A DNA stretch of 47,798 nucleotides from Cladosporium sp. IMV 00045 (Eukaryota > Ascomycota > Dothideomycetes > Cladosporiales > Cladosporiaceae). Location: contig MSJI02000931.1 of NCBI GenBank assembly GCA_001931905.2, positions 1-47,798 on the forward strand. Reading direction: 5' to 3'. The translations under genes and the position numbers were made by a program. This document shows positions 1-10,494 of this stretch, piece by piece. Each line of letters opens with the position of its first letter. Positions within the stretch are counted from its first letter, which is position 1. A model generated the notes under the pieces. That model searched no databases, was not told the DNA's origin, and saw nothing but the letters and a program-made list of their open reading frames with translations.

Positions 1-1290
1 GCTCGTAGGCTAAATTAACCTCTCCTATACTACCTATTCGACGATCGTACTTACGGCGGTACTCCTTTACCTCCCTTACGTTCCTTATTATTACGAAGGT
101 CCTAATCGACGGCCGATTAAGATTACCTACGCTAGCCTAGATATCCTAGTTCTAAGCTACGATAATATCTAGATAAAGAGGATAATAGTACTTAAGGGGG
201 TCCGTTAGTACTACGATAAAGTATAGCTTCGAATAGTTTAAATAGGAGCGATTACTATATACCTATCGCGAGCGTAGTTTAAACGACGAGTTACGTCGAG
301 ATACCTATTTAGCGATAATCTAAGGCACCTCCTATAGTTAGCAGTTCGTAGTACTAGTACGACCTCGTTACGAAGGCTCCGGAGCCTATATAGGAGTATC
401 TTAAATAGGCGTAGTAGCCTTAGTAGTAGGAGCCTCCGGAGCCTCCGGAGCCTATTTAATAGCCTCGTAATAGATAGTAAGGCTAATAGCGATACCGCGA
501 TAGCTATCCTTTACTAAATCAATAAGAACCTTACTAATAAGGGCCTCCTAGTCGCTTCGTATCGTGCGTAGGCTTAAATCGGTATAATACCTATCCTTTA
601 ACCTATAGGTATACTAATCTATTATAACCTTACTTCTTACGACTTCCTAATAGCCCTTAATTTAATCCTTCTACTAATCTATCGCAAATAGGAGGGCTAA
701 ATCGTATTCTTAGCTATTAACCTACTACGTCTTTACGCTATTAATCGTGCGACCGCTACGGCTACTACTACCCTTTAGCCTTACTTCGAGTTTATACTTT
801 AAGGCCTTAATAGGCTCCTACTCCTACTCCTACTCCTACTCCTACTCTAGTTAGTTATCGCTAATAAAGAGAGGGGATTGCGTATAAGGTGGTAACGAAG
901 GCGGATAGGCGATTAGTAACGTCGTAAATAGAGGCGAGTATAGCGGTATCGATAAGACTGCCTTAGGAGGTATCGTATACGGTATTAACGTCGACGGCGG
1001 CTCTAGATTAGGAGGCGTAGGCGGTAATAAGGTGATCTTCCGCCTCTTCGTAGTAGGTACTAGCGTTAGTAATACCTCCTAAGCCTCCTATAGCCTCTAT
1101 AAGGGCCGTAAGGCTCGCTTAGCGCTAGACCTTATTATAAATAGCTAATAACACCTTTAAATGCCTATACTACTATAAATTTAACGATACGGCCTTATTT
1201 AGGGGTCGATAACGAGGTTATAAGTATAATGCTAGTACTAGTTTCTACGTTTGTATAAGGAACCCTATATAAAGCTAGAAAGCCGGCTAA
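1..1290. repeat. RIP-degraded repeat relic
   Basis: Nearly every CpA and TpG dinucleotide is missing: lines of 60 bases often contain none, and I count only about nine in the first 960 bases. TpA is very frequent, and CpG remains common. That is the expected outcome of repeat-induced point mutation, which converts CpA to TpA in duplicated DNA of Pezizomycotina. Stop codons fill every frame and no protein can be recognised, so the original element cannot be named from this fragment. It continues past the left edge. Normal dinucleotide use returns at about 1290-1500. Confidence 0.8.
815..844. repeat. Hexamer tandem repeat (CTCCTA)5
   Basis: Five perfect head-to-tail copies of CTCCTA lie inside the RIP-degraded region. 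A related short tandem built on GCCTCCGGA is present at about 431-453. Both lack CpA and TpG like their surroundings. Confidence 0.75.
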
Positions 1291-1925
1291 GCCTCGTATT
1301 AACCACCTATAATAGATATTTTGCAGACGGTTATATACTTCTTAATATCTAGAGCGGAGCTATTTTCGACGCTATATAGATAATACCGGACGAATCTACG
1401 CGACTTTACTTTCTCGGGCAAGTGACATAACGACGAGAGGAATCCATTTGTAGCCTCTATACTGCGAATTTGCATGTCTATAATAGAAAAGAAAAAGTTA
1501 GCTATATGTACTAACATGCTAATAATACTATGTCGAATGCAACTGCATTTATTAATACATGTATAATAGATTCACATAGACAAGGCTGATTAATGTACTA
1601 GATGTCATAAGTCGTGATTAATAATCAAGCGCTACGGCTATACTTTTATGCCCGGATCATAAACTATAACGAAAGTCGCGACCTTGCGTGTATAACTCTT
1701 TACCCGGGTCTCCAGTTACACTTCACGAATTATGTCTATGCATCTCATTTGAAATCGAGCACTCTTGAACGATTTGTAAAACAGTCGGAAGAACCTTTCG
1801 CCAGTATATACGTCATTGTTCTACGGACTATCTCAGGATAAATAGCATCTTTTCATTGGAGATGGAGGCAATCAACTCTTCTCTATTATCATCAGATCAT
1901 ATCAAACAAGTAACGACACCAAGAG
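1291..1925. other. Border between RIP relic and first gene
   Basis: AT-rich transition zone in which CpA and TpG reappear. I see no coding sequence: short open frames here lack any recognisable motif. The last few hundred bases are probably the promoter and 5' leader of the NmrA-like gene that starts at 1926. Confidence 0.5.
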
Positions 1926-2867
1926 ATGGCTTCCACAATCCTCATCGTCGGCGCCACAGGAAACACCGGACGAAGCGTCGTCGAACATCTTCCCATCCTA
2001 TTGAAGAGCACCAGCCTCTCTTCCCACCGCATCCTCGCGCTTACTCGATCAATCAACAGTCCATCCGCTCAATCCCTAGCCAAGATCGATGGCGTAGAGC
2101 TCGTCGAACATGACTGGGTCGAGATCACCGAGGACTGGCTGCGTGAGCGAGATGTGGTCAGGATCTTCATCGCCTCACACAACGAGCCGACGCAGTTCGC
2201 AGATGAGGGTCAGTTCCTTGTCAACGCTCTGAGGGCCGGTGTGCAATACGTTGTCCGCATCTCGACGACTGCAGCCAATATTCGTCCGGACTGCGGCGCG
2301 TACTACCCACGCTCTCACTGGGCGATCGAAACGATGCTTGATCAGCCCGAGTTCAAGGGAATGCACTTCTCGTCGCTGCAACCGAACAACTTCACCACGA
2401 TGATGCTCGGAACTGTTGCGGCGTTTGTCAACGAGTTCCGCAAGACTGGAAAGCAGCCTACTCTGAGTCTGATGCTCAACCAAGACGCGCCTGTGGGTTT
2501 GATCGATCCATACGACGTTGGAGTGTTCGGTGCCCATCTTCTCGTTCAGGAAGACACGGCTCCTCACAACGGAAAACGATACGTTCTCAACGGACCGGAG
2601 GATATCACGGGAGCAGAAGTCGTCAGAATTGCTGAAGAATACATTGGTGAGCCTGTTAAGGACGTGCGTTTCGCGGACTTGACGATGATCGACGAGATTG
2701 TAAAGAGCTACAATGGGTCGAAGAACTTGATCTCATCTATCAAGCAAGCCCCGGTGGCTACCTGGGAGGGCAAGGCGGGGACGGACACGACGAGCAAGGA
2801 AGTTGCTGGGATCTATGCTCCGGAGCGTACGGTTCGCGAGACCTTCAAGGCGATGGTCGAGGGTTAG
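1926..2867 (+). CDS. NmrA-like NAD(P)-binding oxidoreductase
   Basis: A single-exon gene of 313 residues. The N-terminus is a short beta strand followed by GATGNTGRS (residues 9-17), the GxxGxxG dinucleotide loop of atypical short-chain dehydrogenases of the NmrA/HSCARG type. Such proteins bind NADP(H) or NAD(P)+ and act either as redox sensors or as reductases. There is no classical YxxxK catalytic pair where a typical SDR has one. The HWAIE and LQPNNF segments in the middle match the family's substrate/nucleotide fold. The length is normal for the family (about 300). The substrate is unknown. It is the first intact gene after the RIP relic and points toward the convergent CK2 beta gene. The start is the first ATG of the open frame, directly before the Rossmann strand. 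Confidence 0.8.
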   Translation: MASTILIVGATGNTGRSVVEHLPILLKSTSLSSHRILALTRSINSPSAQSLAKIDGVELVEHDWVEITEDWLRERDVVRIFIASHNEPTQFADEGQFLVNALRAGVQYVVRISTTAANIRPDCGAYYPRSHWAIETMLDQPEFKGMHFSSLQPNNFTTMMLGTVAAFVNEFRKTGKQPTLSLMLNQDAPVGLIDPYDVGVFGAHLLVQEDTAPHNGKRYVLNGPEDITGAEVVRIAEEYIGEPVKDVRFADLTMIDEIVKSYNGSKNLISSIKQAPVATWEGKAGTDTTSKEVAGIYAPERTVRETFKAMVEG

Positions 2868-3486
2868 GTGCATTACTTTGCGATTGAAGGTACACAAGAT
2901 ATCTCTCATATCTTTAGCACTGCACCGGGAATGGTTCGATAGGTAACATCACCACGATCACTAATCTATCTTCGTTTGGACATGTCTCTCTTCGTTCCAT
3001 ACCTCTGTATACAGATATCCTGAGCCATCCATCATACACCTCATTAGCCATGCCAAAGACCCTACTTCCATGCGCACTAAAAGAAAACAAGTAACACGGA
3101 AAACAAACAAGGCCAGTAGAATTGAAAAAGGAACCAATTTTCTTCGCTAGCATATAGTTTTATAAAAAAAAAAAAAAAAAACTCTTCATACCTCCCAAAC
3201 CGTCTTTGAACCTCACTCCAACCTGCCATGCCGTTTTCTCATTCGAGCATAACCACTCATCTTCGCTCGCATTTCCTCAATCGCATCTGACACTCCGTGT
3301 TCTGTGCCATTTGCTTGCTCTCTCGCTCTCTCGCTTTCTTGTGAACAAAGAAGGAATCTTCCTTCCATCATCCCATTTTTACTTACCATAGAAATACCCT
3401 TTTGTAACCCCCATTACTTTAAACCCAAACCTTCCAACCACCAAAACTCCTCAATCCCATCAACATCTCCATCCACATCAGGAAAA
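2868..3486. other. Convergent intergenic region with A18 run
   Basis: This holds the 3' ends of the NmrA-like gene (+) and the CK2 beta gene (-). It contains an uninterrupted run of 18 A at 3164-3181 and CT-rich stretches. I see no gene here. Confidence 0.6.
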
Positions 3487-4797
3487 TCAACCACCTCCAC
3501 CACCAACCCTAACAGCCGCCCCTCCTCCACCAACACTACTGTCCCCATTAACCTTGCCACCCGCATCTCTCCTCCTCGCTTTCCCAGCGCCTTTCACATC
3601 CCCAGCATCCCCCTCATGATCCGCCCCTTCCATATCCTCATCCTCCACCTCACCAGCAACTTCCTGACTCTGATCCGGCATCTCCGCATCCGCCACCGCA
3701 GCACTCTTCAAAGCAGCTTGCTGCGCCGCCCAAAGCGCGCTTTCATCAAGCTCATTCGCGTCCGCGGGTTTGGAGCGCAACCATTTCATGCGCGGACCCG
3801 TCTTGGCCACTTCCGCCACGCGAAAACCGTAGATGCGCGGCTCGTAGATGTTGCCGTGGCCCAGGCCGGGGGCGAGGTTGCGGGGCGCGACGCCGTTGAT
3901 GTTCTCCGGCTGGGGAGGCAGGTTGGCGGTGCTGGGCAGGTTGGCCGTCGCGCTTGTGCTGTAGGGTGGGGGCGCGTGGGAGCCTGCGCCGCTCGTCGTG
4001 CTGGTGGGCGCTGGGTTGGGGTGGCTGGAGGTTAGGGAGGAGGAGAGGGAGGAGCGGGCGGTTTTCGTGCCGGGGTTGGTGGGTGCGGTTGATGAAGGGC
4101 CTGTGGCGAGGGGGTCGACGAGGGGTGCTGCGGGGGGAGGGGCGGGTTTGTCGCCTCCGACGTCCAGCTCGGGGAAGGTCATGAAGAAGAGGCAGCCGAA
4201 GGTGGTGCCGAAGAACGCTCCATCGACGGTCTGAAAGCGCGAGTTGGGCGGCGTGTACACGTCCAGACAGCTCGGGCAGAAGAGCTTGACGGTCTCGTGG
4301 CCGGGAATGTCGGAGCAGCCTACGGGCAGCACGCGCGCTCCGTAGCAGTGCACGCGCGGGCAGTGTCCGAAGTGGCCCAGTTCGTACTTCTCCGCCATCT
4401 GCTGGATGCCCTGCCGGCTCGTGATGAAGCGCTGGTGTATGAGGCCGTAGAGCATTTCGGCAGAGCTCTCAATAACGCTCAGATCGCTTGCCATCCGCAA
4501 ATGCCGCCTCTCAGCGGCGTCCGCGCGCTTGTAAGCCCGTCCCTCAGGATCGAGCATCTCGTCCTCATCTTCATCATCATCGTCCTCCTCCTCATCCTCC
4601 TCATCACTCGCATCCTCCGGCTCCACGTCCAGAATCATCTCCAGCGCCTCCTTATACATGGGCACCTGGCTCTGCAGGCCGGTCAAGTTGAAGTCATCCT
4701 CGATGAAGTCCTCGCTGACCTCGGCGAAGTACTCGTGGCCAACGAGCGAGCAGAAGGCCGAGATCCACGACTCCGGCGCTTGCGAGGAGGAGCTCAT
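3487..4797 (-). CDS. CKB1: Casein kinase 2 regulatory (beta) subunit
   Basis: A single-exon gene of 436 residues. The start (SWISAFCSLVGHEYF, then EDFIEDDFNLTGL) is the diagnostic N-terminus of CK2 beta. An acidic loop of Asp/Glu follows at about residues 59-80. The zinc finger that builds the beta-beta dimer has Cys146, Cys151, Cys174 and Cys177. The conserved C-terminal segment that contacts the catalytic subunit (YEPRIYGFRV) lies at about 318-327. Between FFMTFPEL (about 204-211) and that segment is an insert of roughly 100 residues rich in Ser, Thr, Pro and Ala, and the tail after it is acidic and Gly-rich. Metazoan CK2 beta has about 215 residues, so this form is long. It should act in the nucleus and cytoplasm as the scaffold and specificity subunit of CK2. 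The paralogue CKB2 is a less likely name. Confidence 0.93.
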   Translation of the reverse strand: MSSSSQAPESWISAFCSLVGHEYFAEVSEDFIEDDFNLTGLQSQVPMYKEALEMILDVEPEDASDEEDEEEDDDDEDEDEMLDPEGRAYKRADAAERRHLRMASDLSVIESSAEMLYGLIHQRFITSRQGIQQMAEKYELGHFGHCPRVHCYGARVLPVGCSDIPGHETVKLFCPSCLDVYTPPNSRFQTVDGAFFGTTFGCLFFMTFPELDVGGDKPAPPPAAPLVDPLATGPSSTAPTNPGTKTARSSLSSSLTSSHPNPAPTSTTSGAGSHAPPPYSTSATANLPSTANLPPQPENINGVAPRNLAPGLGHGNIYEPRIYGFRVAEVAKTGPRMKWLRSKPADANELDESALWAAQQAALKSAAVADAEMPDQSQEVAGEVEDEDMEGADHEGDAGDVKGAGKARRRDAGGKVNGDSSVGGGGAAVRVGGGGG

Positions 4798-5783
4798 GGT
4801 CAGGTCCTCGTCCAGCGCGATCTCGCTGATCGTGAGCGCTTTTTCGAGTGCGTGAGACAGCCGGCGCTCCGCGGCTGCTGAGTAGGAGGCGGATGTCGAG
4901 CTGGCGGTTTCCGATAGGCCGGCGAGGTCGTACTCGCGCTTGGTAGCCAGTTTCGTTGTTGGTCGTGTAAGTGTGTCTGTATGCTCCAGGCGCTTTCAGA
5001 ATTCCAAGCTTGAGAGTCGGTTTTCTTCCGCAATTGGATAGAGCGGTGTAGGTTGAGTGCTGATTCACCAAGCAAGATCGCAGGAAAGCGGTTCTCTCAG
5101 TTCTTCCAGAACCGCGCGCTTTCACCCACCTGCTTCCCTTCTCAATCCTTGCACGACAATCACGTGCACCTCGCAGACCGAAGCTCTTATCCTTCACTTC
5201 CAGTGACTAGACCAGACAATAGCAGCAGCAACCCCACCAAAAATCGGGCTGCAAAATCCCACCACCAGCTGTATTGTTCCCTGCGCCTTTTTTCTGCGCG
5301 ACGGCCGATATTGTCGTCGTCCTGTCGTGGATGTAAAGTCGTAGCGCTGCAAGTGTAGGTGCAGGCTTGTCGGTACTCGTGAGCTGATTACTGAGGTGTT
5401 GGTGAGTGGTTGGATGTGAGGCTTGCTCTGGCTTTGGCTGTGGTGGGCACGGCCATCGGGCGAAGTGGGATGTGAGTGAGCGATGAGTGAGGGAGATGTG
5501 GAGTCAGGGCCGCGTCGCGCTTGAATCTCGGGCGAGACACTCGACTTGCAGGTATATCTAAGAAACAGGGTCGGATGACGACTTGTTATTATTTGAATAC
5601 ATGTTTGAATATCTCCTGATCTCATCGTAGTGACTGGTCGTGCGGATCTTGATGTTTTGTTTGAGTATCGTATCTAGTAAATTCATAAAGGAACAAGCAT
5701 CGCTTCAATGCATTGGACAGCATTGGACACAAGTCATATATCAATATCCCATCAATGCCTCAATATCAATATCGATGTTCCCC
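4798..5783. other. CK2 beta promoter and regulator 3' region
   Basis: Nearly 1 kb without a supportable gene. It should contain the promoter and leader of the CK2 beta gene and the 3' end of the Zn2Cys6 gene that stops at 5784. Open frames here are short or are antisense shadows. Confidence 0.45.
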
Positions 5784-8546
5784 CTAGAACAAATCATCCA
5801 TAATCCCCGTCAACCCTTCCCCGCCCCCAGCACCAGCACCAGCACCTGCCTGACCCTCAAATCCCTCAATATACTGCTGCTGGGTACTGTCTTGCACCGA
5901 AGACGAAATCCCATTGCCATTCCCACTCCCGTTCAACCCACCATGTCCCTGCTGCTGACCCATAGCCTGCAACCCACCCGCGGCTTCAAACAAACTCGTC
6001 AGATCATTCGCCATCCCTTCCGGACTGCTGCTGTGGCCTGTCGCTGTTGACCAGGCCGTTTGCTGGGCTTGATTTCCGCTATTGCCGCTGCTGCCATTAT
6101 TGTTGTATAAGTCTATTTCGTTAACATCAACACCCGCCAGTCCCGCCATGGCCACCGCTGCGCTTCGGCTGGGGTCCGTGTCGCCTTTGTGCTGCGATTG
6201 GGATTGCGACTGTGGTGTCGGCGGAGCTTGGGATTGCTGTTTTGGCGGCTGTGATGGTTGCTGCTGCTGCTGCGTGCTTTCTTTATCAGCGACGAGACCC
6301 AATTTCGGCGCGATTTCTTTCAAGTGCCGGATCGTTTTCCAAAGACGCTCGCTGATCGGGCTGCCTTTGCTGAGAGCTCGCACGAGATCGAGTGCCATGT
6401 AGAATTCTTCCCGCACGTTGTCCCCAAACAAAGCGGGCGTGTGGCTGACGGCGAGGAAGAGCACGGCCAGCGCGCCGGTCAGGAAGGGGTTGAAGAGAGC
6501 TTGCTGCGTGTGGTAGATGTCGGAGGTTTGGCTGACGTGCGTGAGCACGCGGATGGTGTCTTTGGCTACGTCGACGACGTTCTGCGCTTGTTCGCGGTTT
6601 TGCATTATGCTCGTTGCGGAGTGCAGGACGGGCCGGTAGATGTGTATGCGCATTTGGTTGGCGCGGAGGTAGAGGATTACGCGTAGGCGATAGCTTCCGC
6701 GTGAGGGAGGTTGGTCGGCAGAAATGGGCTGTGAGGGGTGTTCGAACTTGAGCATCGGCGGTATGCTGTGATGCCACTCGATGACTTGGTAGTCGAGATA
6801 AGCCATCTCGGATTGGTTGACGGATCCGCTGCCGTCGTTTGCTGCTGTTGGTGTCTTGGAGACCGTTCGCCAGACCCGACTGCTGATTTCGCAGAACCTC
6901 GCCATGGCTGACAGGTAAGAAGTTCTATCCTCGGGTTTGGGCACCGAAGGGTCAACGTCGGTATCTTGCAGAGCGAATGGCATACCAGTACCAAAGCTGA
7001 ACCTTCGATCAAGGATATAAACAGACCAGAACATCAACTTCGCTTCAGACCGTTCAGCGGGTCCAGACATCGCTTCGTAGGTTTCATGGCGGTGCAAGCC
7101 GAGCTCGACAGATCTTCTCGCAGCGTTTCCAATATTTCGCCAAGATCCGACCTCGTTGTCGCGATGGAATTCAAACATTGCCTGAGAAAGTCAGTACTCG
7201 TGTCAATCAGCAAAACAAAGAACATCAAGATCATACCGTCATAGTCAGCAGCCGAATAGCCTTAATGCTGACTCTGCCCTCAAGCGCATTCTTTATCGCA
7301 GCCTGAACGCCCGCGCTCTCAAACATCTTAAGCCCCAGCTCGCTGCTCCCCGATCCTTCCATCGTCGAAGCGCACGCGATAATCATCTTCAGCACAATCG
7401 TATCATCGTCATCAATAGCATCCGCGCCAGGAAGACCCTGCTGCATGAACCCCGACCGCCTAATCGCTTCGATGAATCGATACAGCCGTTCGGTGTAGGT
7501 GATTACCGTATCGATGTCCAGCACGGGATACATCAAATTGATCTCCTCCCCGTAAACCTGACAAAGCCGCAGCGCCTCCTCTTTACTGACACTGTATATC
7601 GGGTCCTTCTCCTCGTGTATCTCTTGGAAGACTTGCATGTTTCGTTCCGCCTGGCCTGGCGATATCATAGGCTCGTCCCGCGCGGTTTCTCCTTCCACCA
7701 TACCGTTGCCGTCCGTGCCTGGTGTTATGCCCATGGTTTGGAGGCTGTTTTTCGCGACGCCGAAGCTGAAGTCTACGCTCGTCGGTCCGCGGTATGTGGG
7801 TTGTGGCGGCTGTGTGGAGAAGCTCCGTTGTCTTGCGTTGGAAGGTGATGCTGATATGGGCACTGCCTGTGCAGCTTGGGGTAGGCCGAAAGCATGGTTC
7901 TGGAGGGACGGATCGATCGGGGTCGTCGATTGAGGCGGCGCGATAGGTTGTTGGTGTTGCTGCTGTTGCTGCTGAGGCTGCTGAGGCTGTTGAGGCATCT
8001 GCTGAGGCACAGGAGCTGTAGGTTGACCCAAGCTGCCACGGAGGTTGTTCAAGTTGTCGAAGAGCATATTGATCTGGTCCTGCAGCGACGCGACGTGCGC
8101 GGACATATCCTTGTACTCCTGCGAGTCTTTAAAGCCAGTACAGCAATTGGGCGCATAGACACATTCGAGATTCAGGTTGCCGCATCGCTGGCAGGGCGTT
8201 TGGCCGTTACATTTGATTTTGCGACGCTTGCATTCATTGCTGTGTAGCTCGGTCAGTATTCTCTGGCGCACACAGCAATGCGCGAGAATGTTCAATAGAC
8301 GTACCAGGCGAGTGAGATGTATCGCGAGCGACGCGACTTGCTGCCAGCACCACCCTGAGAGGCATCGTCGGCCTTCCTTTTGGTGCCATGGCTGCTGTCG
8401 CCGCCAGGACTGTCCTCGTACTGAGAATGTTGCTGAGGTTGTGGCTGTTGGTGGTGTTGCTGCTGCTGCGGCGGTTGCTGGTGTTGATGCTGGCCGATTT
8501 GACTGTTGGCGACGGACGCTATGGCCGCCATGCTTTGGTTGTCCAT
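5784..8546 (-). CDS. Zn2Cys6 transcription factor, glutamine-rich
   Basis: Three exons: 8546-8305, 8239-7237 and 7181-5784 (introns of 65 and 55 bp), giving 880 residues. The first junction rebuilds the zinc cluster: Cys81, Cys84, Cys91, Cys97, Cys100 and Cys107 (C-x2-C-x6-C-x5-C-x2-C-x6-C), preceded by a Gln/His-rich stretch (19-42) and a basic patch. A short coiled coil (HVASLQDQINMLFDNLNNL) follows, then poly-Gln. The fungal-specific transcription factor domain includes GSWRNIGNAARRSVELGLHRHE, and in this region about 30 residues after that stand FWSVYILDRRFSFGTG. The C-terminus is rich in Gln, Gly and Asn and ends in an acidic LTGIMDDLF, a possible activation segment. It is a DNA-binding regulator of unknown targets. 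The second junction is in phase 0. Confidence 0.88.
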
Positions 8547-9139
8547 GCCTGCTATATCATTCGACGTGCCGGACTGGCGGACGCAGCAATTCCGCAGTCA
8601 GGATGGAATTGTTTCCAGGTGGTAGGAGGAGAAGCGAGGGCTCATCACATCACCAAAGCTCGGACTTTACCTTCATCTTGGCTGTGGCAGACTTCGGTGG
8701 GGGGCCTTCGATAGCCGATACTTGAGCCGATGCCCCGATAAGGAAGTATCTTGTAGCTCGGTGTTGATGATATTGACGTCTTTTGTTTAGGTTTGATATC
8801 TTGGTGAATCGTTTTCTCAGACAACCTCCAAGAGGCCGCGTTTTATGGCAGTCCTCCCTGAATGCAGTGAATGACAGACGAGCAATTTCAAAATCCAACT
8901 GCTCTTCACTTGTATGTTCCAATAATAACGTTATATTGAAGCGCTTCCAAAGCATTTGAACAAGGAAGGAGCTCAAAAAATCTATAAAACCAAATCCCAA
9001 ACGCTCTGAGCGCTTTTCCCAAAAACCAATCGCCCTGGTATTTCAGTCTGTACAGTCATTAACACGTCCTCTTTTTTTTCTCGTTCCATCCTTCCTGCCT
9101 TCCATCAATCCCTCTATCCATCGTATCTTCATTACCCGC
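8547..9139. other. Upstream region of Zn2Cys6 gene
   Basis: Promoter and leader of the regulator that starts at 8546, plus the 3' end of the secreted-protein gene. It includes a T-rich run at about 9070-9078. No gene is seen. Confidence 0.45.
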
Positions 9140-9853
9140 TCACACAGGCAGAAACTCCAACACTCGAATGACGGCTCTCGCTAGAAGTGGCTATTTTGAA
9201 TGGTCAGCTTCACTTCCTCCCAATTAAAGCACACCACTTCAATGAATTCAAACCAAAGATAGACTTACCGGCTGCACCCCCCTCGCCCCAACCCCAGGCG
9301 TAGCCACCGTCTGCGTCCCATCCATAACAAACCCGCCGCTCGTCCTAAGATTATCATCCCCTGTCTCCTGCGGCTCCTGCAACGTACTTGCCGTGACCAA
9401 CAGCCCCGAATCGCCCGCCCCGGAAGACGTCGCTTCGGCAAACCCGCCCGAGCTATCCGTCGAACCCGCCGTCGCTGCGCCGCCGATGCTGCCTGTGCAT
9501 GCTGCTCCGAGCGGGCAGCACGCTACGTGTCCGGCGTTGTCGGCTTGGCAGCGGGCGCTGGGCGAGCAGCAGAGGCCGGGCGCGCCTATGTTGCTGCAGT
9601 TGTTGTAGCCGCTGGGGCAGGTGTCGTCGGATTGCCGGCGGAAGAGGTTGTTGTGCGGGCGTGGTGTGGTTTGGGGTTGTGGTGGTGAGTTCTGTTGTTG
9701 GTCGTGTGGTGAGGGTGCTTGTTGGGGTGTGCTCGAGATGTAGTAGTCGGAGATTGAGATTGGGATGGCGGAGAGGAATGGTTGGATGTTGGGCAGTTGG
9801 AGGGCGGAGCTCATTGAGGCCGAGACGGCGAGTAGGTAGATCGGATTGCGCAT
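9140..9853 (-). CDS. Small secreted cysteine-rich protein
   Basis: Two exons, 9853-9269 and 9190-9140, separated by a 78-bp intron (GTAAGT donor, CTGAC branch site 12 bases before AAATAG), about 211 residues. Without splicing the frame ends six codons after the donor. The N-terminus (MRNPIYLLAVSASMSSALQ) is a signal peptide. A Pro/Gln/Ser-rich linker leads to a compact domain with eight cysteines, including two CC pairs (GLCCSPSARC, then HVACCPLG). That recalls a granulin-like or cell-wall cysteine motif, but I cannot assign a family. A Gly/Ser/Thr-rich tail follows. The spliced C-terminus (LLARAVIRVLEFLPV) is hydrophobic, so a GPI-anchor signal is possible. It is probably extracellular or wall-bound, with unknown function. 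The last exon is the least certain part. Confidence 0.68.
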
Positions 9854-10494
9854 ATTTGCGGTGTGGTGTATTGCTGCTCTTTAGGAATAGAGAGCTCCGA
9901 AGGGAGCTTTCCCAGTGTTGCCCAAGACCGTAAGCCCGATCAGCTCCGTTGTTGTAAGAAATGCGGTATGTTGACGTTGTTCTGCTTTGATATGTCCAGC
10001 GATGAATGCCCTGTGATCTGTACAAAAGGGGAATCGTGAAGTCTGCAAATTCGAAAGGGAGGTCGAAAATGCACCAGGTTGGACTGCTGGATATTATTAT
10101 CTTGGTGGCAGGGTATGAGCTCACATCACCAAAGACTGCGGAGAGACGTTGCGTAGGCGTCGCCCGACTCGGCACTTTGTTTTGCCTGCCCAACGTCGGC
10201 CGGAGCAACCAGCTTTGACCATACCTCCTATGTCACTTCTGCGCGTACACTTGGACGACGACGCGAATATTGGCGAAAAGATTGTGCATCGATATAACTT
10301 ATTCTTGATCTGAGAATTTATCATACTTCCGAATTCTTCGACTCGGGGCATTTCGACGAACAGACACAACGATGAGGTAACCTTGCTCGACACAAGCAAT
10401 AATGCGAAGACATGTGAAAATCATATCTATCATCGATCAGTATGGCGGCAAAGCCTCAGTATATTGTAGCATCTAGCTACTATCACCAACACCC
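9854..10494. other. Intergenic region upstream of secreted protein
   Basis: Promoter of the cysteine-rich secreted protein and 3' region of the GH42 gene. I see no gene, RNA or repeat in it. Confidence 0.4.

Noticed and set aside
1614..1841. Short open frame ahead of the NmrA-like gene
   Set aside because: 75 residues without any motif, in a border region next to the RIP relic. No start context or splice partner is evident.
3164..3181. A18 run as a retroposed poly(A) tail
   Set aside because: There is no upstream reverse-transcribed body, and I saw no target-site duplication around it.
3304..4881. Several open frames antisense to CK2 beta
   Set aside because: They mirror the GC-rich, low-complexity coding strand of CK2 beta and have no domain of their own.
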